64,000 nucleotides of DNA from Colwellia sp. C2M11 (GCF_018860915.1 NZ_JAHKQD010000009.1:298730-362729); one strand, 5' to 3'; counted from the first letter of the stretch, positions 9,313 through 22,230 are shown. The notes: generated by a model from the letters alone, not told the origin. Translations and numbers: made by a program.

Positions 9313-10091
9313 AATGGCGTATCTAAGGTGGGAGTTGATGGATGAGCTGTTTGTCGTTGTTCCATTATTCCGGCAATGTACCCTTGTTCGCCAGCTTGTA
9401 AAGCTTGGCTAAATGCTTTTGCCATAAGAATAGGGTTATCAGCTAAGGCAATTGCACTGTTTAATAATACGCCGTCATAGCCCATTTCCATTGCTAAGCA
9501 AGCGTCCGAGGGCTTACCTATACCGGCATCTAAAATAAGCGTTGCTTGAGGTAAGCGTAGGCGAATAGTTTCTAAATTATAAGGATTCATTAAACCTTTG
9601 CCTGTACCAATAGGTGATGCCCAAGGCATAATCACTTGGCAGCCTAAGTCGTATAAACGCTGACATAAAACTAAGTCATCAGTGCAATAGGGCAGCACTT
9701 TAAAACCGTCGTTTAGTAATTGCTCTGTAGCGTTAAGTAACTCGATAGGGTCAGGCTGTAAATTATAATCATCGCCGATAACTTCTAATTTTATCCAATC
9801 TGTTTGGAAAATTTCTTTACTCATTTTAGCAAGTGTTACTGCTTCTTTGGCTGTTTTACAACCGGCAGTGTTTGGTAGTAAGTAACCATCTACCTGTTTT
9901 ACTATAGACTGTAAATATTGCCATATTTTTTGTCCTGATTTTTCCGCTGGGTTTTGTCTCTTTAATGACAAGGTAATGACTTGCGAACCACTGGCAATGA
10001 TGGCCTGTTTCATAATTTCAGGGGAAGGGTAGAGCGCACTACCAATTAATAAGCGACTATCGAGTTTTTGCCCATAAAGCGTTAATGACAT
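9297..10091 (-). CDS. thiG: Thiazole synthase ThiG
   Basis: The protein has 264 residues, the usual length. ThiG builds the thiazole phosphate ring from deoxyxylulose phosphate, dehydroglycine and ThiS thiocarboxylate. GSALYPSPE near the start, the [10 protein letters not shown] block and the phosphate-binding [10 protein letters not shown] region are typical. It lies five bases from thiS, its sulfur-carrier partner, and overlaps thiDE. Confidence 0.96.
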   Translation of the reverse strand: MSLTLYGQKLDSRLLIGSALYPSPEIMKQAIIASGSQVITLSLKRQNPAEKSGQKIWQYLQSIVKQVDGYLLPNTAGCKTAKEAVTLAKMSKEIFQTDWIKLEVIGDDYNLQPDPIELLNATEQLLNDGFKVLPYCTDDLVLCQRLYDLGCQVIMPWASPIGTGKGLMNPYNLETIRLRLPQATLILDAGIGKPSDACLAMEMGYDGVLLNSAIALADNPILMAKAFSQALQAGEQGYIAGIMEQRQTAHPSTPTLDTPFWHQQ

Positions 10092-10096
10092 TGCTA

Positions 10097-10309
10097 TTAA
10101 CCTCCTTGAATGGGTAAAAGTACATCGATACTATCGCCATTAATAACATGAGTATTTTCATAGTCTTCTCGACTAACAAAGTCACCATTAACAGCTACGG
10201 CAAAGGTACTTTGTTGTGGCTCTATAAAATACAAGGCTAATGCGGCACTGACTGTTATTTTTGATTCGTGATTAAGTGAATATGATTGGCCATTAATATG
10301 TATATTCAT
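10097..10309 (-). CDS. thiS: Sulfur carrier protein ThiS
   Basis: A 70-residue ubiquitin-like protein ending in the diagnostic Gly-Gly (LLPIQGG), which is adenylated by ThiF and then converted to a thiocarboxylate. It sits between thiO and thiG. No thiF is present in the window, so activation must use an enzyme encoded elsewhere. Confidence 0.95.
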   Translation of the reverse strand: MNIHINGQSYSLNHESKITVSAALALYFIEPQQSTFAVAVNGDFVSREDYENTHVINGDSIDVLLPIQGG

Positions 10310-10320
10310 GATATTGCCTT

Positions 10321-11489
10321 TTATGTGTTGTACGGTTGTAGCGTATTTTGCGGCGTAAGTGTTTGCACCGCTAATAAATGCTCATAAGGTAACGTTTGTA
10401 CTTTACCCGACACTTTGTTGCTTACTACTGCGAGTACTTGTTGCAAAACTACAGGCGAAATTAAAAAGCCGTGGCGGAACAACCCATTTATTTGTATTAA
10501 CGTGTCTTGCACAATAATTTGGGGCTGGTTATCGCTAAAAGCAGGGCGAGATTGGCTAATATGTTGACGAATGTTAGCTTCAGCAAACCCTGGGTGAACA
10601 CTATAAGCTGCGCTTAATAATTCCATTGCTGAGCGTACGGTCATATTTCCGCTATCATCACTTTCAATTTCAGTGGCACCAACGACATAAAAACCTTTTT
10701 CTTTGGGCGCAATATAAAGTTGATAGCGTGGATGCATTAAGCGAATAGGACGTGATAAATGGACATCGGGTGCGAATAACTGAAATAACTCACCACGCAC
10801 AGAGCGTAAATCAGTTAAGGGAGCACAGTGATAATTCGCGTTTTTAATATTAGCGCCAGTTCCCCGACAATCAAGGACTAGATCAAAGGTTTGGCTTTGT
10901 TGGTCAGCACCTTTGGCTGTATAAGAAATAGAGCTTTCGTGGGTAGACGTTTTTATTTCGGTCACTAATGTTTCACTGAGCCAATCTATACCTTCTTGCT
11001 CAAGTTGCTTACGTAAAGCAACGAGTAATCGACGATTACCAATTTGCCCTTCTTGGGGTAGATACAAGCCTTGGGTAAAGCTACGGCCAAGCTCGGGCTC
11101 TAACTCAGTTAGTTGGGTACGATTTAATGAGTGCTGCTTTTGATCTGGATAATGGTGCTGTAAATGGCGAGTAAATCGTAGGTAATCTCCTTTGTCTTGT
11201 TCGTGACTCACCATAATGGTGCCAGTTTGCTGAAAGAAGGTATGCTCATCTAAGCTTGCAAGTAGGCTGGGCCACAAAGATAAGGATTCAAACCCCATGG
11301 CGACAATATTCTCTTCGCAATGGAGTGATTCACCTAAAGGCGTTAATAAACCTGCTGCCGCATAAGCGGCGCTGTTATGTGCGAGCTTAGTGTCTTTATC
11401 AAATAAAGACACCTTAAATTCAGCTTGGCGATGTAAAGATAAGGCTAGCAAGCGGCCTATCAACCCTGCACCTACAATCGCAATCTTCA

Positions 11490-11490
<1 letters not shown>
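10321..11490 (-). CDS. thiO: Glycine oxidase ThiO
   Basis: A 389-residue FAD-dependent oxidase of the DAAO family with an N-terminal Rossmann motif (IVGAGLIGRLLA). It oxidises glycine to the imine used by ThiG. ThiO replaces the oxygen-sensitive radical-SAM tyrosine lyase ThiH of enterics, fitting an aerobic life. Its ATG shares one base with the thiC stop (TAATG), so the two are translationally coupled. Confidence 0.93.
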
Positions 11491-13523
<2,033 letters not shown>

Positions 13524-13604
13524 CTATTTTAATACATTAAAAAAGAAGCGGAATGACAACAATAAAGGTGTGTAATGAAGGAAGCTAGGCGCTAATAGCG
13601 CTAA

Positions 13605-13692
13605 CTTTCTCTTGTTCCCTACGCAGATACTAATCTGTTCAGGTATTACGGATCCCGCTTACGCGATCTCAGCCTTTGGCACTCCGACAAGT
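13605..13692 (-). ncRNA. TPP riboswitch (thi box) of the thiamine operon
   Basis: On the minus strand the conserved blocks run in order: GTCGGAGTGCC, GGCTGAGATCG, GGGATCCG, TACCTGAACAG and CTGCGTAGGGAA. The orientation matches thiC, which begins about 90 bases downstream. Between them, the stem AGCGCTATTAGCGC at 13589-13602 could be part of the expression platform. No clear terminator is seen, so control at translation initiation is possible. Confidence 0.95.
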
Positions 13693-13693
13693 T

Positions 13694-13754
13694 GCGTTAT
13701 TAGCTATGCTAGTAACGCGGAAAGATTCTAACGCGATGCGAATGTAGTAAGCAA
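13694..13754 (-). promoter_or_regulatory. thiC operon promoter and 5' stem-loop
   Basis: On the minus strand TTGCTT (13749-13754) and TAGAAT (13725-13730) are 18 bases apart, putting the start near 13718. The first transcribed bases form an inverted repeat, GCGTTACTAGC with GCTAATAACGC (13694-13718), just before the TPP aptamer. The rest of the gap up to 13958 is AT-rich and I see nothing else in it. Confidence 0.5.
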
Positions 13755-13958
13755 GTAAAAGTTGAAAAGCAATGTAAAGGTACAGGTGTTAGTTCTTGCT
13801 TTGAAAAAATTTATCTCTAAATGATTTTTCTTGTCGGTTGTTACGACACTATTTTTATAAATTAAATTTTTAACAAGTACTTAGGTAGTTACTTGGTTAT
13901 TTGGTTCGGTATGTATCCTTGCCTGCATAAAAAAGTTAAGATTTAGCGGTTTTTACTT

Positions 13959-16370
13959 TTAACGATTTTCTAAGCGATTAAAGTCTAATAAACCCGCTGA
14001 ATTAGCTTGATTTTTTTTATACCAAATATGTAATTTATCAGCGTATTGCCAAAAGTTAGGGTCAGTACGTCGTATAGCAAATTTATCTTTAAGTTGGCTA
14101 TAATCTTGCTCAGTTTTTATATTTTTTAGTTCATCAATAAATGTATTTAACTGCTGCTCACTGACCTGAAAGAATGCGTTTGGATACGTACCAACGACAC
14201 CTGAAAGTACCGTTAAAGTATCTTCTGCAGGTATGCGTCGTTCATCTTCAGAAAATAAGTGAGCAACGTTGGTATGAGCACTATTATTGATTAATGTGTA
14301 AACACTGTTACCATGCGCTCCATTAACCATTAAATAACTAACTTGTGGTAAAATTGATACCGCTGAACCAGTCATTTTATTAAGGCGATTTAACTTGTAT
14401 TCATTAGTATTACTGTTGTCGGTCTGAGGTAAGTTATAGTTATTAACCTGACTATTGTTGGTGTATTTCGCGACTTTATCCAATAACTCTTTTTTTGAAT
14501 CTTTGGTTATATAGTTAATGTTCGTTTCTGGTAATTGATAAAAGTCATCTGAAAATATGTAATCTTGAATGTCTTTCGAGGTGTTTCTATACCAATGTTC
14601 ATGCACTTTTCTGCGATCCTTTTTAGGTAAGAAAGCAATAAAATTACTTTCGGCTTCCATACGTAAGAAGTCCATATATAAACGTGTTTTCAACTGATGA
14701 CTTACATTGCCATAAACATCAAAGCCAGCGACTAATAAATAGTGAATACGCTCTAATATTGGGTAGGTAATAAACCAGGCTGTTTTTGGTGTTTGCCCAA
14801 TAAAGCCTTGTAAAACCGAGGCACTATCAAAATGTCTAAAGATTGTTAAGGTAGCATTTGGGTTACCATCTCCTGACCAAATTAAATTAAGATCAACATC
14901 ATTTTGTTTAAAGTTAATTGCTTTCATATGATCAAGTTTACTTTTTACATAAGCTTTTTCACGGTTAGCATAAGAACGCCAATATAATAATGAGAAAGCT
15001 TTATCGCTAGTTGAAGCGGGTAATTGCAATAAGTCACTTTTGTTATCAAGGAAGCTATCGGAGTGGAAATCGTTAATATAGTTTGGATCTGCGAATAACA
15101 CCCAAAAGTGATCTTCTATTACATTTAAGGCAACCTGCCCTCGGCAAACAGGACCTTTAATAAAGTTCATAATTGAGAACTGCGCCTGCTCTAGCAAGAA
15201 GGTATAACGTGATTTTGTTGGTATATCTCGAAACGTGATAAAAGGATTAGATGCGTTTGCTAACTGGTAATCAGGTAGTTTAGTTACTTGATATTGAGGC
15301 GAAATAAATAGTGTGTTTAACGAATTTAATTTTGCTAAATCGAAGCGGTAAGGCATATGACGTTTAGCGATAATAGTGTCGTGTTGTTTAAGTATTCGAT
15401 AATAAACTTGTTGTTGCACTGAGTTTTCGGTTAATTCTGTTTCCCCGATTATATTCTTATTACCAGTAAAGGGCGGATCAAAAGGTCGGCGAGTATCAAT
15501 AATGACTGCAGGCTCACCAGGTGGAGTATTTGAACGGACTATTTTGAAATAACGTTGACTATTTTCTTTAAAATATAAATTGGCAAGATACAAATGCTCA
15601 AATAAATAACGTGAAACAAGTTGTTGTTTATTATTAGTGCGATTTAACCACCTTTCCCATTTATTGATAATATCTTGTTCGTATTTTGTTACTGGTTCAG
15701 GTGTTGGCGCTTGTGCGCCATTTGTTATCCAGCTGGTTAGTTGTTGATGCTGTGTTTTATTTAATCCAGGCAGTCCGTAAGGCATGCCTCCTAAAGGGTA
15801 ATTCTTTTTATAGTGTTCAAACTCTTCTATTGTAGGGCATTGCTGTTCTCTATTGAGAGAAACATCAAAGCTGTTATCTAATAATCTTTTGTTAGGCAAA
15901 GGGTGTTGTTGTTTGAGTTGTAACATTTGATACATTAAACCGGCATTAGCATTAGCGATAGGTGTTTGATTACGTTCATTTAAGACTGGGAAGAAGCCTT
16001 CTTGACGCAAAAAACTTAATTGTTTTTTATCCTGTGTGGTTAAAGTGCTTATGCTGTGTGATTTTTTAACTGTCAGTAGGCGTTCACCGTTATAGACTAG
16101 TTCCTTGTTAGCGCCACGTTCTATACCTACAATATTTTCCATTTTTAATTGGCATGGCGCATCGAAGCAGCCATGACAAACAACACATCGATTTTCGATG
16201 ATAGGTTTAATTACTTGGTTAAAATGTATGTTTTCTTTGGCTGGTATTTTCTGAATAGGCAAACGATTTTCTATCCTGGCAGAGCCATAGAGGTTATCGT
16301 ATTCAATAATACTTATGGTAGCGCAGCCGCACAGAACAGAGAGTACAAACAACCAATGATATAGGCGCAT
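13959..16370 (-). CDS. cti: Fatty acid cis/trans isomerase Cti
   Basis: About 803 residues. Cti is a periplasmic haem protein that converts cis to trans unsaturated fatty acids in membrane phospholipids, a fast response to solvent, heat or salt stress. The haem motif CVVCHGC lies near residue 62, followed by FDAPCQLK and ERGANKELVYNGERL, all typical. A hydrophobic N-terminus with LCGC suggests a signal peptide or lipobox. A TTG at 16385 opens the frame, but ATG at 16370 has AAGGA five bases upstream and is the better start. It is divergent from the VCBS gene. Confidence 0.92.
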   Translation of the reverse strand: MRLYHWLFVLSVLCGCATISIIEYDNLYGSARIENRLPIQKIPAKENIHFNQVIKPIIENRCVVCHGCFDAPCQLKMENIVGIERGANKELVYNGERLLTVKKSHSISTLTTQDKKQLSFLRQEGFFPVLNERNQTPIANANAGLMYQMLQLKQQHPLPNKRLLDNSFDVSLNREQQCPTIEEFEHYKKNYPLGGMPYGLPGLNKTQHQQLTSWITNGAQAPTPEPVTKYEQDIINKWERWLNRTNNKQQLVSRYLFEHLYLANLYFKENSQRYFKIVRSNTPPGEPAVIIDTRRPFDPPFTGNKNIIGETELTENSVQQQVYYRILKQHDTIIAKRHMPYRFDLAKLNSLNTLFISPQYQVTKLPDYQLANASNPFITFRDIPTKSRYTFLLEQAQFSIMNFIKGPVCRGQVALNVIEDHFWVLFADPNYINDFHSDSFLDNKSDLLQLPASTSDKAFSLLYWRSYANREKAYVKSKLDHMKAINFKQNDVDLNLIWSGDGNPNATLTIFRHFDSASVLQGFIGQTPKTAWFITYPILERIHYLLVAGFDVYGNVSHQLKTRLYMDFLRMEAESNFIAFLPKKDRRKVHEHWYRNTSKDIQDYIFSDDFYQLPETNINYITKDSKKELLDKVAKYTNNSQVNNYNLPQTDNSNTNEYKLNRLNKMTGSAVSILPQVSYLMVNGAHGNSVYTLINNSAHTNVAHLFSEDERRIPAEDTLTVLSGVVGTYPNAFFQVSEQQLNTFIDELKNIKTEQDYSQLKDKFAIRRTDPNFWQYADKLHIWYKKNQANSAGLLDFNRLENR

Positions 16371-16587
16371 AAAAATCCTTGGCAAGTTGCCGTTTAAGAA
16401 AAGCTAATGATTTAGCTATTAAATTTTAAGCGGGGTAAGGTCATCTGTAAAGGTAGATGTTGTTATGACACAAAGAAAGGTATAGTTTAGTGACGGTTAG
16501 TACAGCATAAATCTTTGCTACAAAGTTAACAAAGATTTATGATGAAGAAGCAATTAACACGAAGGCAATATTTCTAAAAGGACAGTT

Positions 16588-18147
16588 ATGCACAATCGAT
16601 TTTTAGTAGGTTTTATATTTTGTTTTTTCCTTATTACTGCCACCACTACATTTGCGAACTCAACAAAGTCAGTCAGTACTAAGTTAGACTTTAAACATTA
16701 TAGTATTACAGCGCCATTTAAAGTTAACTTACCTATTATCCCTTTAGATCTAATGGACGAAAAAAACTCTTCGGATGAATTAGTACTTATTGGCGTCGAT
16801 GAACAGGGTCAAACTTGGTTAGCCGTTTATACTTATAGTGAAAAGTTAGATGAATTTGTTTTATTAGAACAAATAGGAATTACAGATGAGTATTTTGCTT
16901 TTGATGTAAGTGACGATAGAAAAGGGTTCTATTTGTTAGCGAAAAACAAGGTAGTGGTTCTTAGGTATGATAGCGAACGTAAAGAAGAGCCTACTTTAAA
17001 ATCTGGTTTGTATTTTGCTTTGAAACAAGAGGTTAGCTCTATTTTCTTATTACCTAAATCACCGTTTATTTCCAAGAAGGATTTCATTCAAGATGTTAAT
17101 GAAGATGGTTATGATGATATTGTTTTGCCAGATTTCGAAAAAACAAACTTATGGCTGTTTGCTAAAAATGATATAGAGTCTGAGTATCAATATTTAGCAA
17201 TTAATACACAAATAGAACTAGAAAGAGGCGGAGTAAAGTTTACACCAACAGCGTTATTTTTTGCTGATTTCAACCTTGATGATCGTCAAGATATTGCCTG
17301 GGTCTCTAAAGGACATATCAATTATTTTAGTCAAAATGAAAATGGAACTTTTGCCTCAACTGCAGCGAAAATTGCTTTAGCCGATACTATTTACGGTGTA
17401 AATTGGTGGCACATTAAAGAGGCGGATGGCGAAAACCTCGACCAAAGTAATTTAATACATCGGGCTGTTGAAGAGATTAAGGATATTAATGGCGATGGTT
17501 TAACCGATGTTGTTGTTCGTTTTACTCAAAGTTCAGGAGTGTTAGATAGAACCAATGATTATGAGTTTTATTTAGGCTATATAAATCAAGAGCATCAGTT
17601 AGCTTATTCTACAATTCCCACTACGGTTATTAAGGCAGAAGGGACCTTAACTGACTTGAAAATAATAGATATGAATCAGGACGAAAAATATGAAGTGTTA
17701 GTTTCTTCATTCCAGTTAAGTGTTGGCAATATTATTGGTGCTTTACTGTCTGGTGGCATAGATCAAAATGTTTTAGTGTTTGCTTTGGATGATGAAAATA
17801 GTTATGAAGAAGATGCCCTTATAAGCAAGGAAGTTGAATTAAACTTTAGTTTAACATCAGGGCAGAGTGGTGAACCTATTGTACGCTTAAGTGATGTTAA
17901 CGGTGATGGTTTACAAGATTTAGTGTTATCTTCTGGGCAAGACCGTTTAGTTATATTTTTAGGTAACCAGAGTGCAAAATTGTTCGCTCGTAAAAGTAAA
18001 AAGTTTACAGCAGTATTGCCTGAAAATGGTAAATTGTTTGAGCATTATGATATTAATCATGACGGTAAAGAAGACTTTATTATGCGTTATGGGCGCTTAG
18101 ATGATGAAAGCTTAGCTAACAAAGTGACTATATTAATGGTTAAATAG
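16588..18147 (+). CDS. Secreted FG-GAP/VCBS repeat protein
   Basis: The protein has 519 residues with a signal peptide ending near FANS. At least six calcium-loop motifs of the DxNxDGxxD type are visible (DVNEDGYDD, DFNLDDRQD, DINGDGLTD, DMNQDEKYE, DVNGDGLQD, DINHDGKED), so it is probably a calcium-bound beta-propeller. Such proteins occur in the periplasm or on the surface; no enzymatic domain is visible. A good AGGACAG ribosome site precedes the ATG. Its function is unknown. Confidence 0.75.
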   Translation: MHNRFLVGFIFCFFLITATTTFANSTKSVSTKLDFKHYSITAPFKVNLPIIPLDLMDEKNSSDELVLIGVDEQGQTWLAVYTYSEKLDEFVLLEQIGITDEYFAFDVSDDRKGFYLLAKNKVVVLRYDSERKEEPTLKSGLYFALKQEVSSIFLLPKSPFISKKDFIQDVNEDGYDDIVLPDFEKTNLWLFAKNDIESEYQYLAINTQIELERGGVKFTPTALFFADFNLDDRQDIAWVSKGHINYFSQNENGTFASTAAKIALADTIYGVNWWHIKEADGENLDQSNLIHRAVEEIKDINGDGLTDVVVRFTQSSGVLDRTNDYEFYLGYINQEHQLAYSTIPTTVIKAEGTLTDLKIIDMNQDEKYEVLVSSFQLSVGNIIGALLSGGIDQNVLVFALDDENSYEEDALISKEVELNFSLTSGQSGEPIVRLSDVNGDGLQDLVLSSGQDRLVIFLGNQSAKLFARKSKKFTAVLPENGKLFEHYDINHDGKEDFIMRYGRLDDESLANKVTILMVK

Positions 18148-18182
18148 TATGCGTATAGGAAGTAATATAGCCCATTGAAACT

Positions 18183-18236
18183 AAGTTACTGAGTAGGCCT
18201 AGCTGTCATTTTCTATTACAGCAGAGGCCAATAACT
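18183..18236. terminator. Imperfect hairpin between convergent genes
   Basis: AGTTA...AGGCCTAGCTGT pairs with ACAGCAGAGGCC...TAACT, giving a long interrupted stem in the gap between the VCBS gene and the histidine kinase. There is no T-run in either direction, so it is a weak terminator candidate or an RNA-end stabiliser. Confidence 0.35.
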
Positions 18237-18240
18237 GGAT

Positions 18241-19536
18241 TTATGTACTGGTTGTAAAGTGATAAGTAAAGCCTGCTCCTGTATCAATATTATCAATTAA
18301 AATATCCCCTTTTAATGTTTGAGTAATCAGGTTATAAATTATCGACATTCCTAAGCCAACCCCCCCATCTTGTCGCGCTGTGGTAAAAAATGGATCGAAG
18401 ATATGCTTTTTTACTTCCTCAGATAAACCAATACCATTGTCATGATAATTTATTTCAACCGTGTCATGTTTTTTACTAATATCAATTACAATACGATTGT
18501 TTTCTTTATTATTAAATCCATGACGAACGCTGTTGGTAATTAAGTTAGTTAATATTTGAGCATGTATACCCGGGTAAGTAGCTATATTAATGTCATCATC
18601 TCCCGTGATAGTTAATGTGACATTTTTGGTTCTTAATATTGAATTTAATGTGGTGATTAACTTTTTGTAATAATTTTTAATATTAATCGTATCGATTTCT
18701 AAGTGGTGTTGGTCAACTGCCGTTTGTTTAAAGTTCTCAATGAGTCTTTTTGCACGAAACAAATTATCTTCTTGCATGTTTAACGCGCGACTAACGGACT
18801 CACAGTAATCATTCATGTTTTTTATACTGAGAGACTTTTTAGCCACTTTTTCTAATAACTTTTTATGTTTTTCAGCAATAATACTATGTGTGGTGATCGC
18901 AATACCTAATGGAGTATTCACTTCGTGGGATATGCCGGCAACTAAGCCACCTAAAGCCGCCATCTTATCGGATTCAACTAACTGCTTTTGCGCGTTTTTC
19001 AGCTTATCAACCGTTTGGGATAGCTCTAATGTACGAGATAAAATGGTATTTTCTAATTCATCTTCATAGTTTTTCCGTTCTAATTCGGCAGCAATTCGTC
19101 CTGAAAATACTTTGAATAGGGTGAGGACATCTTGCTCATTTTCGAGTGATTTTTCATATAAAGAAACAATAATACCAATTGTTCTCTGCTTTGAATCGTA
19201 TAAAGGAGAGCCTATATAAGCATCTATATTCATCTCTTTTAAGAGTTTGTCCTGTGGAAACAGCTCACAAACACCACCACGATAATAGCAAACGGAATTA
19301 TCTGCTACATCAGCACAAGGAGTATCTTTTAAAGTATATTCAAAGTTATTTGCTATTTCACCTTTTGAGACTAAAGCGATTGTTCTTGACGTTGATTTTT
19401 TAGGGTCAAGTACGGCAATAAAGGTGTGATCAGCATTTATTACCTCATGTAAGGCTAGCGTAATTGAGTTAAAAAAATCATCACCATAAGTATTGGATAC
19501 CGCTTCAATAACAGTACGAATTCTACTTTCCATCAT
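18241..19536 (-). CDS. GAF-domain sensor histidine kinase
   Basis: The protein has 431 residues: an N-terminal GAF sensor (about 1-155, with several cysteines at 74-90), a coiled coil (155-190), the HisKA dimerisation helix with phosphate-accepting His204 in SHEVNTPLG, and a HATPase domain with DNGIGL and GGVGLGMSI. It has no membrane segment, so it probably senses a cytoplasmic signal. No response regulator is adjacent, so the partner is unknown. The tandem ATG start follows AAGGTAG. Confidence 0.87.
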   Translation of the reverse strand: MMESRIRTVIEAVSNTYGDDFFNSITLALHEVINADHTFIAVLDPKKSTSRTIALVSKGEIANNFEYTLKDTPCADVADNSVCYYRGGVCELFPQDKLLKEMNIDAYIGSPLYDSKQRTIGIIVSLYEKSLENEQDVLTLFKVFSGRIAAELERKNYEDELENTILSRTLELSQTVDKLKNAQKQLVESDKMAALGGLVAGISHEVNTPLGIAITTHSIIAEKHKKLLEKVAKKSLSIKNMNDYCESVSRALNMQEDNLFRAKRLIENFKQTAVDQHHLEIDTINIKNYYKKLITTLNSILRTKNVTLTITGDDDINIATYPGIHAQILTNLITNSVRHGFNNKENNRIVIDISKKHDTVEINYHDNGIGLSEEVKKHIFDPFFTTARQDGGVGLGMSIIYNLITQTLKGDILIDNIDTGAGFTYHFTTST

Positions 19537-19800
19537 CTACCTTAGTGATTTTTATTCTTTTTATTATTATGGCACAAGATTTTTTTTTGTGCGAATAGAG
19601 AAATATTGACAATCACCTTTATGAAGATAAATGGTTATACAAATGAAAGGGGTGTTGAAAAACGAGTGAAACTGATGCGCTTTTTACTGTTAGTAAAGTG
19701 TCAATGCTTATTATTTTTATCGGGAAAATAAGCTGATAGCATGATATAAATGACATTAATTTTTTAGGCTAGTTATAGCGATAACTCTTTTGTAAATTAT

Positions 19801-20517
19801 ATGATGCAAATTATAAATAATTCAATATATTCAGCGATTATACTTTTATTTTTATGCTTAAGTTTTCCGCTTAATGCCAAAGATAATACCATGACTAAAA
19901 TGGTACGAATTAGTATTCCGTTGTCTGACAACATCAGTAATCGTTATGAAAAATATCATTTATTTGCTTATAACTATTTAGGTTATCAGGTTATTTTTGA
20001 TCGTATACTGATTGGTAGAGCTAGAGAGTTAGTTAACAAAGGCGAGCTAGACGGTATGATGATTGCCGAAAGAGAAATCGAACAAACTTTTGCGAATTTA
20101 CTACGTGTTCCTGTGGTCTTAGCAAAAGGCGCGCTAGTGCTTTATTGTAATAAGAGTGTTGTCTGTGACAAATCAGTATTTAACGATGCTGATAATGTTA
20201 TAGGGGTAACGTCAGGCAAGTCTATATCGTCTAATTTTATAGATACGGTTGCGGCGTCGAGCTATGCCATTAAAAGTGATGAAGATCTAGGTTCTATGTT
20301 AACAAAAGGTCGATTGTATTATGTATTACTTATTGATGAAGTGGAGTTGGGTAATCTTGGTAGCTTAGATGAAAGCCTATTTAATACAGCGGTTGTTTAC
20401 CACTCAGAAGGTTTTCATTATATTAATAAAAAGCATAAAAATTTATTACCAGGTTTGACTCAAGGGTTTAAGTTAGCAATTGAACACTATGGGCCGTTAG
20501 TTAGCCCTAAAAAATAA
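19801..20517 (+). CDS. Periplasmic solute-binding-like protein
   Basis: The protein has 238 residues with a signal peptide ending near LNAKDN. The body resembles the type 2 periplasmic binding fold (SBP family 3) seen in amino-acid ABC transporters and sensor domains. It has the ELDGMMIAEREIE and VIGVTSGKS segments but no ABC genes beside it. Such orphan proteins often act with a sensor; the histidine kinase lies 264 bases away in the opposite orientation. The ligand is unknown. The ribosome site is weak. Confidence 0.6.
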   Translation: MMQIINNSIYSAIILLFLCLSFPLNAKDNTMTKMVRISIPLSDNISNRYEKYHLFAYNYLGYQVIFDRILIGRARELVNKGELDGMMIAEREIEQTFANLLRVPVVLAKGALVLYCNKSVVCDKSVFNDADNVIGVTSGKSISSNFIDTVAASSYAIKSDEDLGSMLTKGRLYYVLLIDEVELGNLGSLDESLFNTAVVYHSEGFHYINKKHKNLLPGLTQGFKLAIEHYGPLVSPKK

Positions 20518-20588
20518 CTACTTGATACTTTACACAATCATTTATTTTTGTAAATAGGGCAATATAACTAACTTAAGCAGCGGGTTAA

Positions 20589-22142
20589 CTAGTTGAGAAA
20601 TACTTGATAAGCGAGATTTTCAGTCGCTTCTTCAAATTGATAACCCAAAGCATTCAAATGCTCAAAGAAGTCATTTTCTTTACTAGGATCAAGCTCAAAG
20701 CCTGCAAGCACTTGTCCAAAAGCAGCACCGTGATTGCGGTAATGAAATAATGTGATATTCCAATGTTCACCCATCGCATCTAGAAATTTTTCTAATGCGC
20801 CAGGGTGTTCTGGAAATTCAAAGCTAAAGATACGCTCGTTATCATTATCAGCACTACTTTTACCGCCTATCATATAGCGAACATGTAATTTTGCTAGCTC
20901 ATTATCGGTAAAGTCGTTTACTTGATAATTTGCCTGTGCTAACTCGCCAAGAAGTTGTTGGCGCTCTGTGTCATTACCACCTAAGCGTACACCAACGAAA
21001 ACATTAGCATCTTGTTGGCCGTTATAGCGATAATTAAATTCAGTAATTGCTCTATTACCTAATGTTTGGCAAAAACGTTTAAAGCTACCCTTTTCTTCTG
21101 GGATAGTAACAGCAAGCACTGCTTCTTTATTCTCACCTAACTCACAGCGCTCTGAAACATAACGTAACGTATGAAAATTCATATTAGCACCAGATAAAAT
21201 GGCAGCTAGAGATTCTTCACCTTTACTTGTTGCACAGTACTTCTGTAAACCAGCTAAAGAAAGTGCACCAGCGGGCTCTGCAATTACTCGTGTTTGTTCG
21301 AAAATGTCTTTTATTGAAGCACAAATCTCATCAGTATTGACCGTAATTACATCATCACAGTAGCGTTTAATTAAATTAAAAGTATGCTCACCAATACGCT
21401 TAACTGCAACGCCATCCGCAAATAAACCTACCTGCTCTAGATCAACAGGAGTACCTGCGCTAAGTGCAGCTTTCAAACAGGCTGAATCCTCGGCTTCAAC
21501 ACCAATAATTTTAGTATTTGGGCTCAGTTGTTTTAAATACACTGACATACCAGCAAGTAGGCCACCACCACCAACAGGTATAAAAACTACGTCGGCATGA
21601 GGTAATTGTTGCAACAGCTCTTTAGCAACAGTACCTTGGCCAGCAATCACATCAACATCATCAAAAGGATGAATAACGGTTTTCTTTTCAGCTTGAGCAT
21701 ATTCGACAGAAGCTAATTGCGCTTCATTGAAGCTGTTACCGACTAAACGAACTTCACCGCCAAAACGTCTAACATTATCAACTTTAATGTCAGGGGTGGT
21801 TTTAGGCATGACAATAGTCGCTTTTATGCCTAATTTATTTGCTGCTAAGGCTAAACCTTGCGCATGGTTTCCTGCTGATGCGGCAATAACGCCATGAATA
21901 CATTGCTCTTCGCTTAGGCTGGACAGCTTATTATAAGCGCCACGTAATTTAAAAGAATGTACCGGCTGTTGGTCTTCACGTTTTAAATATATTTGATTAT
22001 TTAAACGAGCAGACAACTTTGTTAACGGTGTTAACTCAGTTTCTACCGCAACATCATAAATTGGGGCAAGTAAGATACGTCTTAAATAATCTAGTTGTTC
22101 TGCGTGCTCTGATAATAGCGCTTGGCTTTGTTTTTCGGTCAT
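20589..22142 (-). CDS. ilvA: Threonine deaminase IlvA
   Basis: A 517-residue PLP enzyme that makes 2-oxobutanoate from threonine, the first step to isoleucine. The PLP lysine is in SFKLRGAYNK and the glycine-rich phosphate loop is VGGGGLLAG. The two C-terminal ACT-like regulatory domains (from about 325) indicate the long, isoleucine-inhibited biosynthetic form. It is the last gene of the ilvLGMEDA cluster, 88 bases from ilvD. Confidence 0.96.
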   Translation of the reverse strand: MTEKQSQALLSEHAEQLDYLRRILLAPIYDVAVETELTPLTKLSARLNNQIYLKREDQQPVHSFKLRGAYNKLSSLSEEQCIHGVIAASAGNHAQGLALAANKLGIKATIVMPKTTPDIKVDNVRRFGGEVRLVGNSFNEAQLASVEYAQAEKKTVIHPFDDVDVIAGQGTVAKELLQQLPHADVVFIPVGGGGLLAGMSVYLKQLSPNTKIIGVEAEDSACLKAALSAGTPVDLEQVGLFADGVAVKRIGEHTFNLIKRYCDDVITVNTDEICASIKDIFEQTRVIAEPAGALSLAGLQKYCATSKGEESLAAILSGANMNFHTLRYVSERCELGENKEAVLAVTIPEEKGSFKRFCQTLGNRAITEFNYRYNGQQDANVFVGVRLGGNDTERQQLLGELAQANYQVNDFTDNELAKLHVRYMIGGKSSADNDNERIFSFEFPEHPGALEKFLDAMGEHWNITLFHYRNHGAAFGQVLAGFELDPSKENDFFEHLNALGYQFEEATENLAYQVFLN

Positions 22143-22230
22143 TGGATCTATACTTCACTTGCTGAGTTAAGTAAAAAAACGCCATCATTAATATCAGGCG
22201 CTTTTTACTTTAGTACTTAAAAATTAATCG

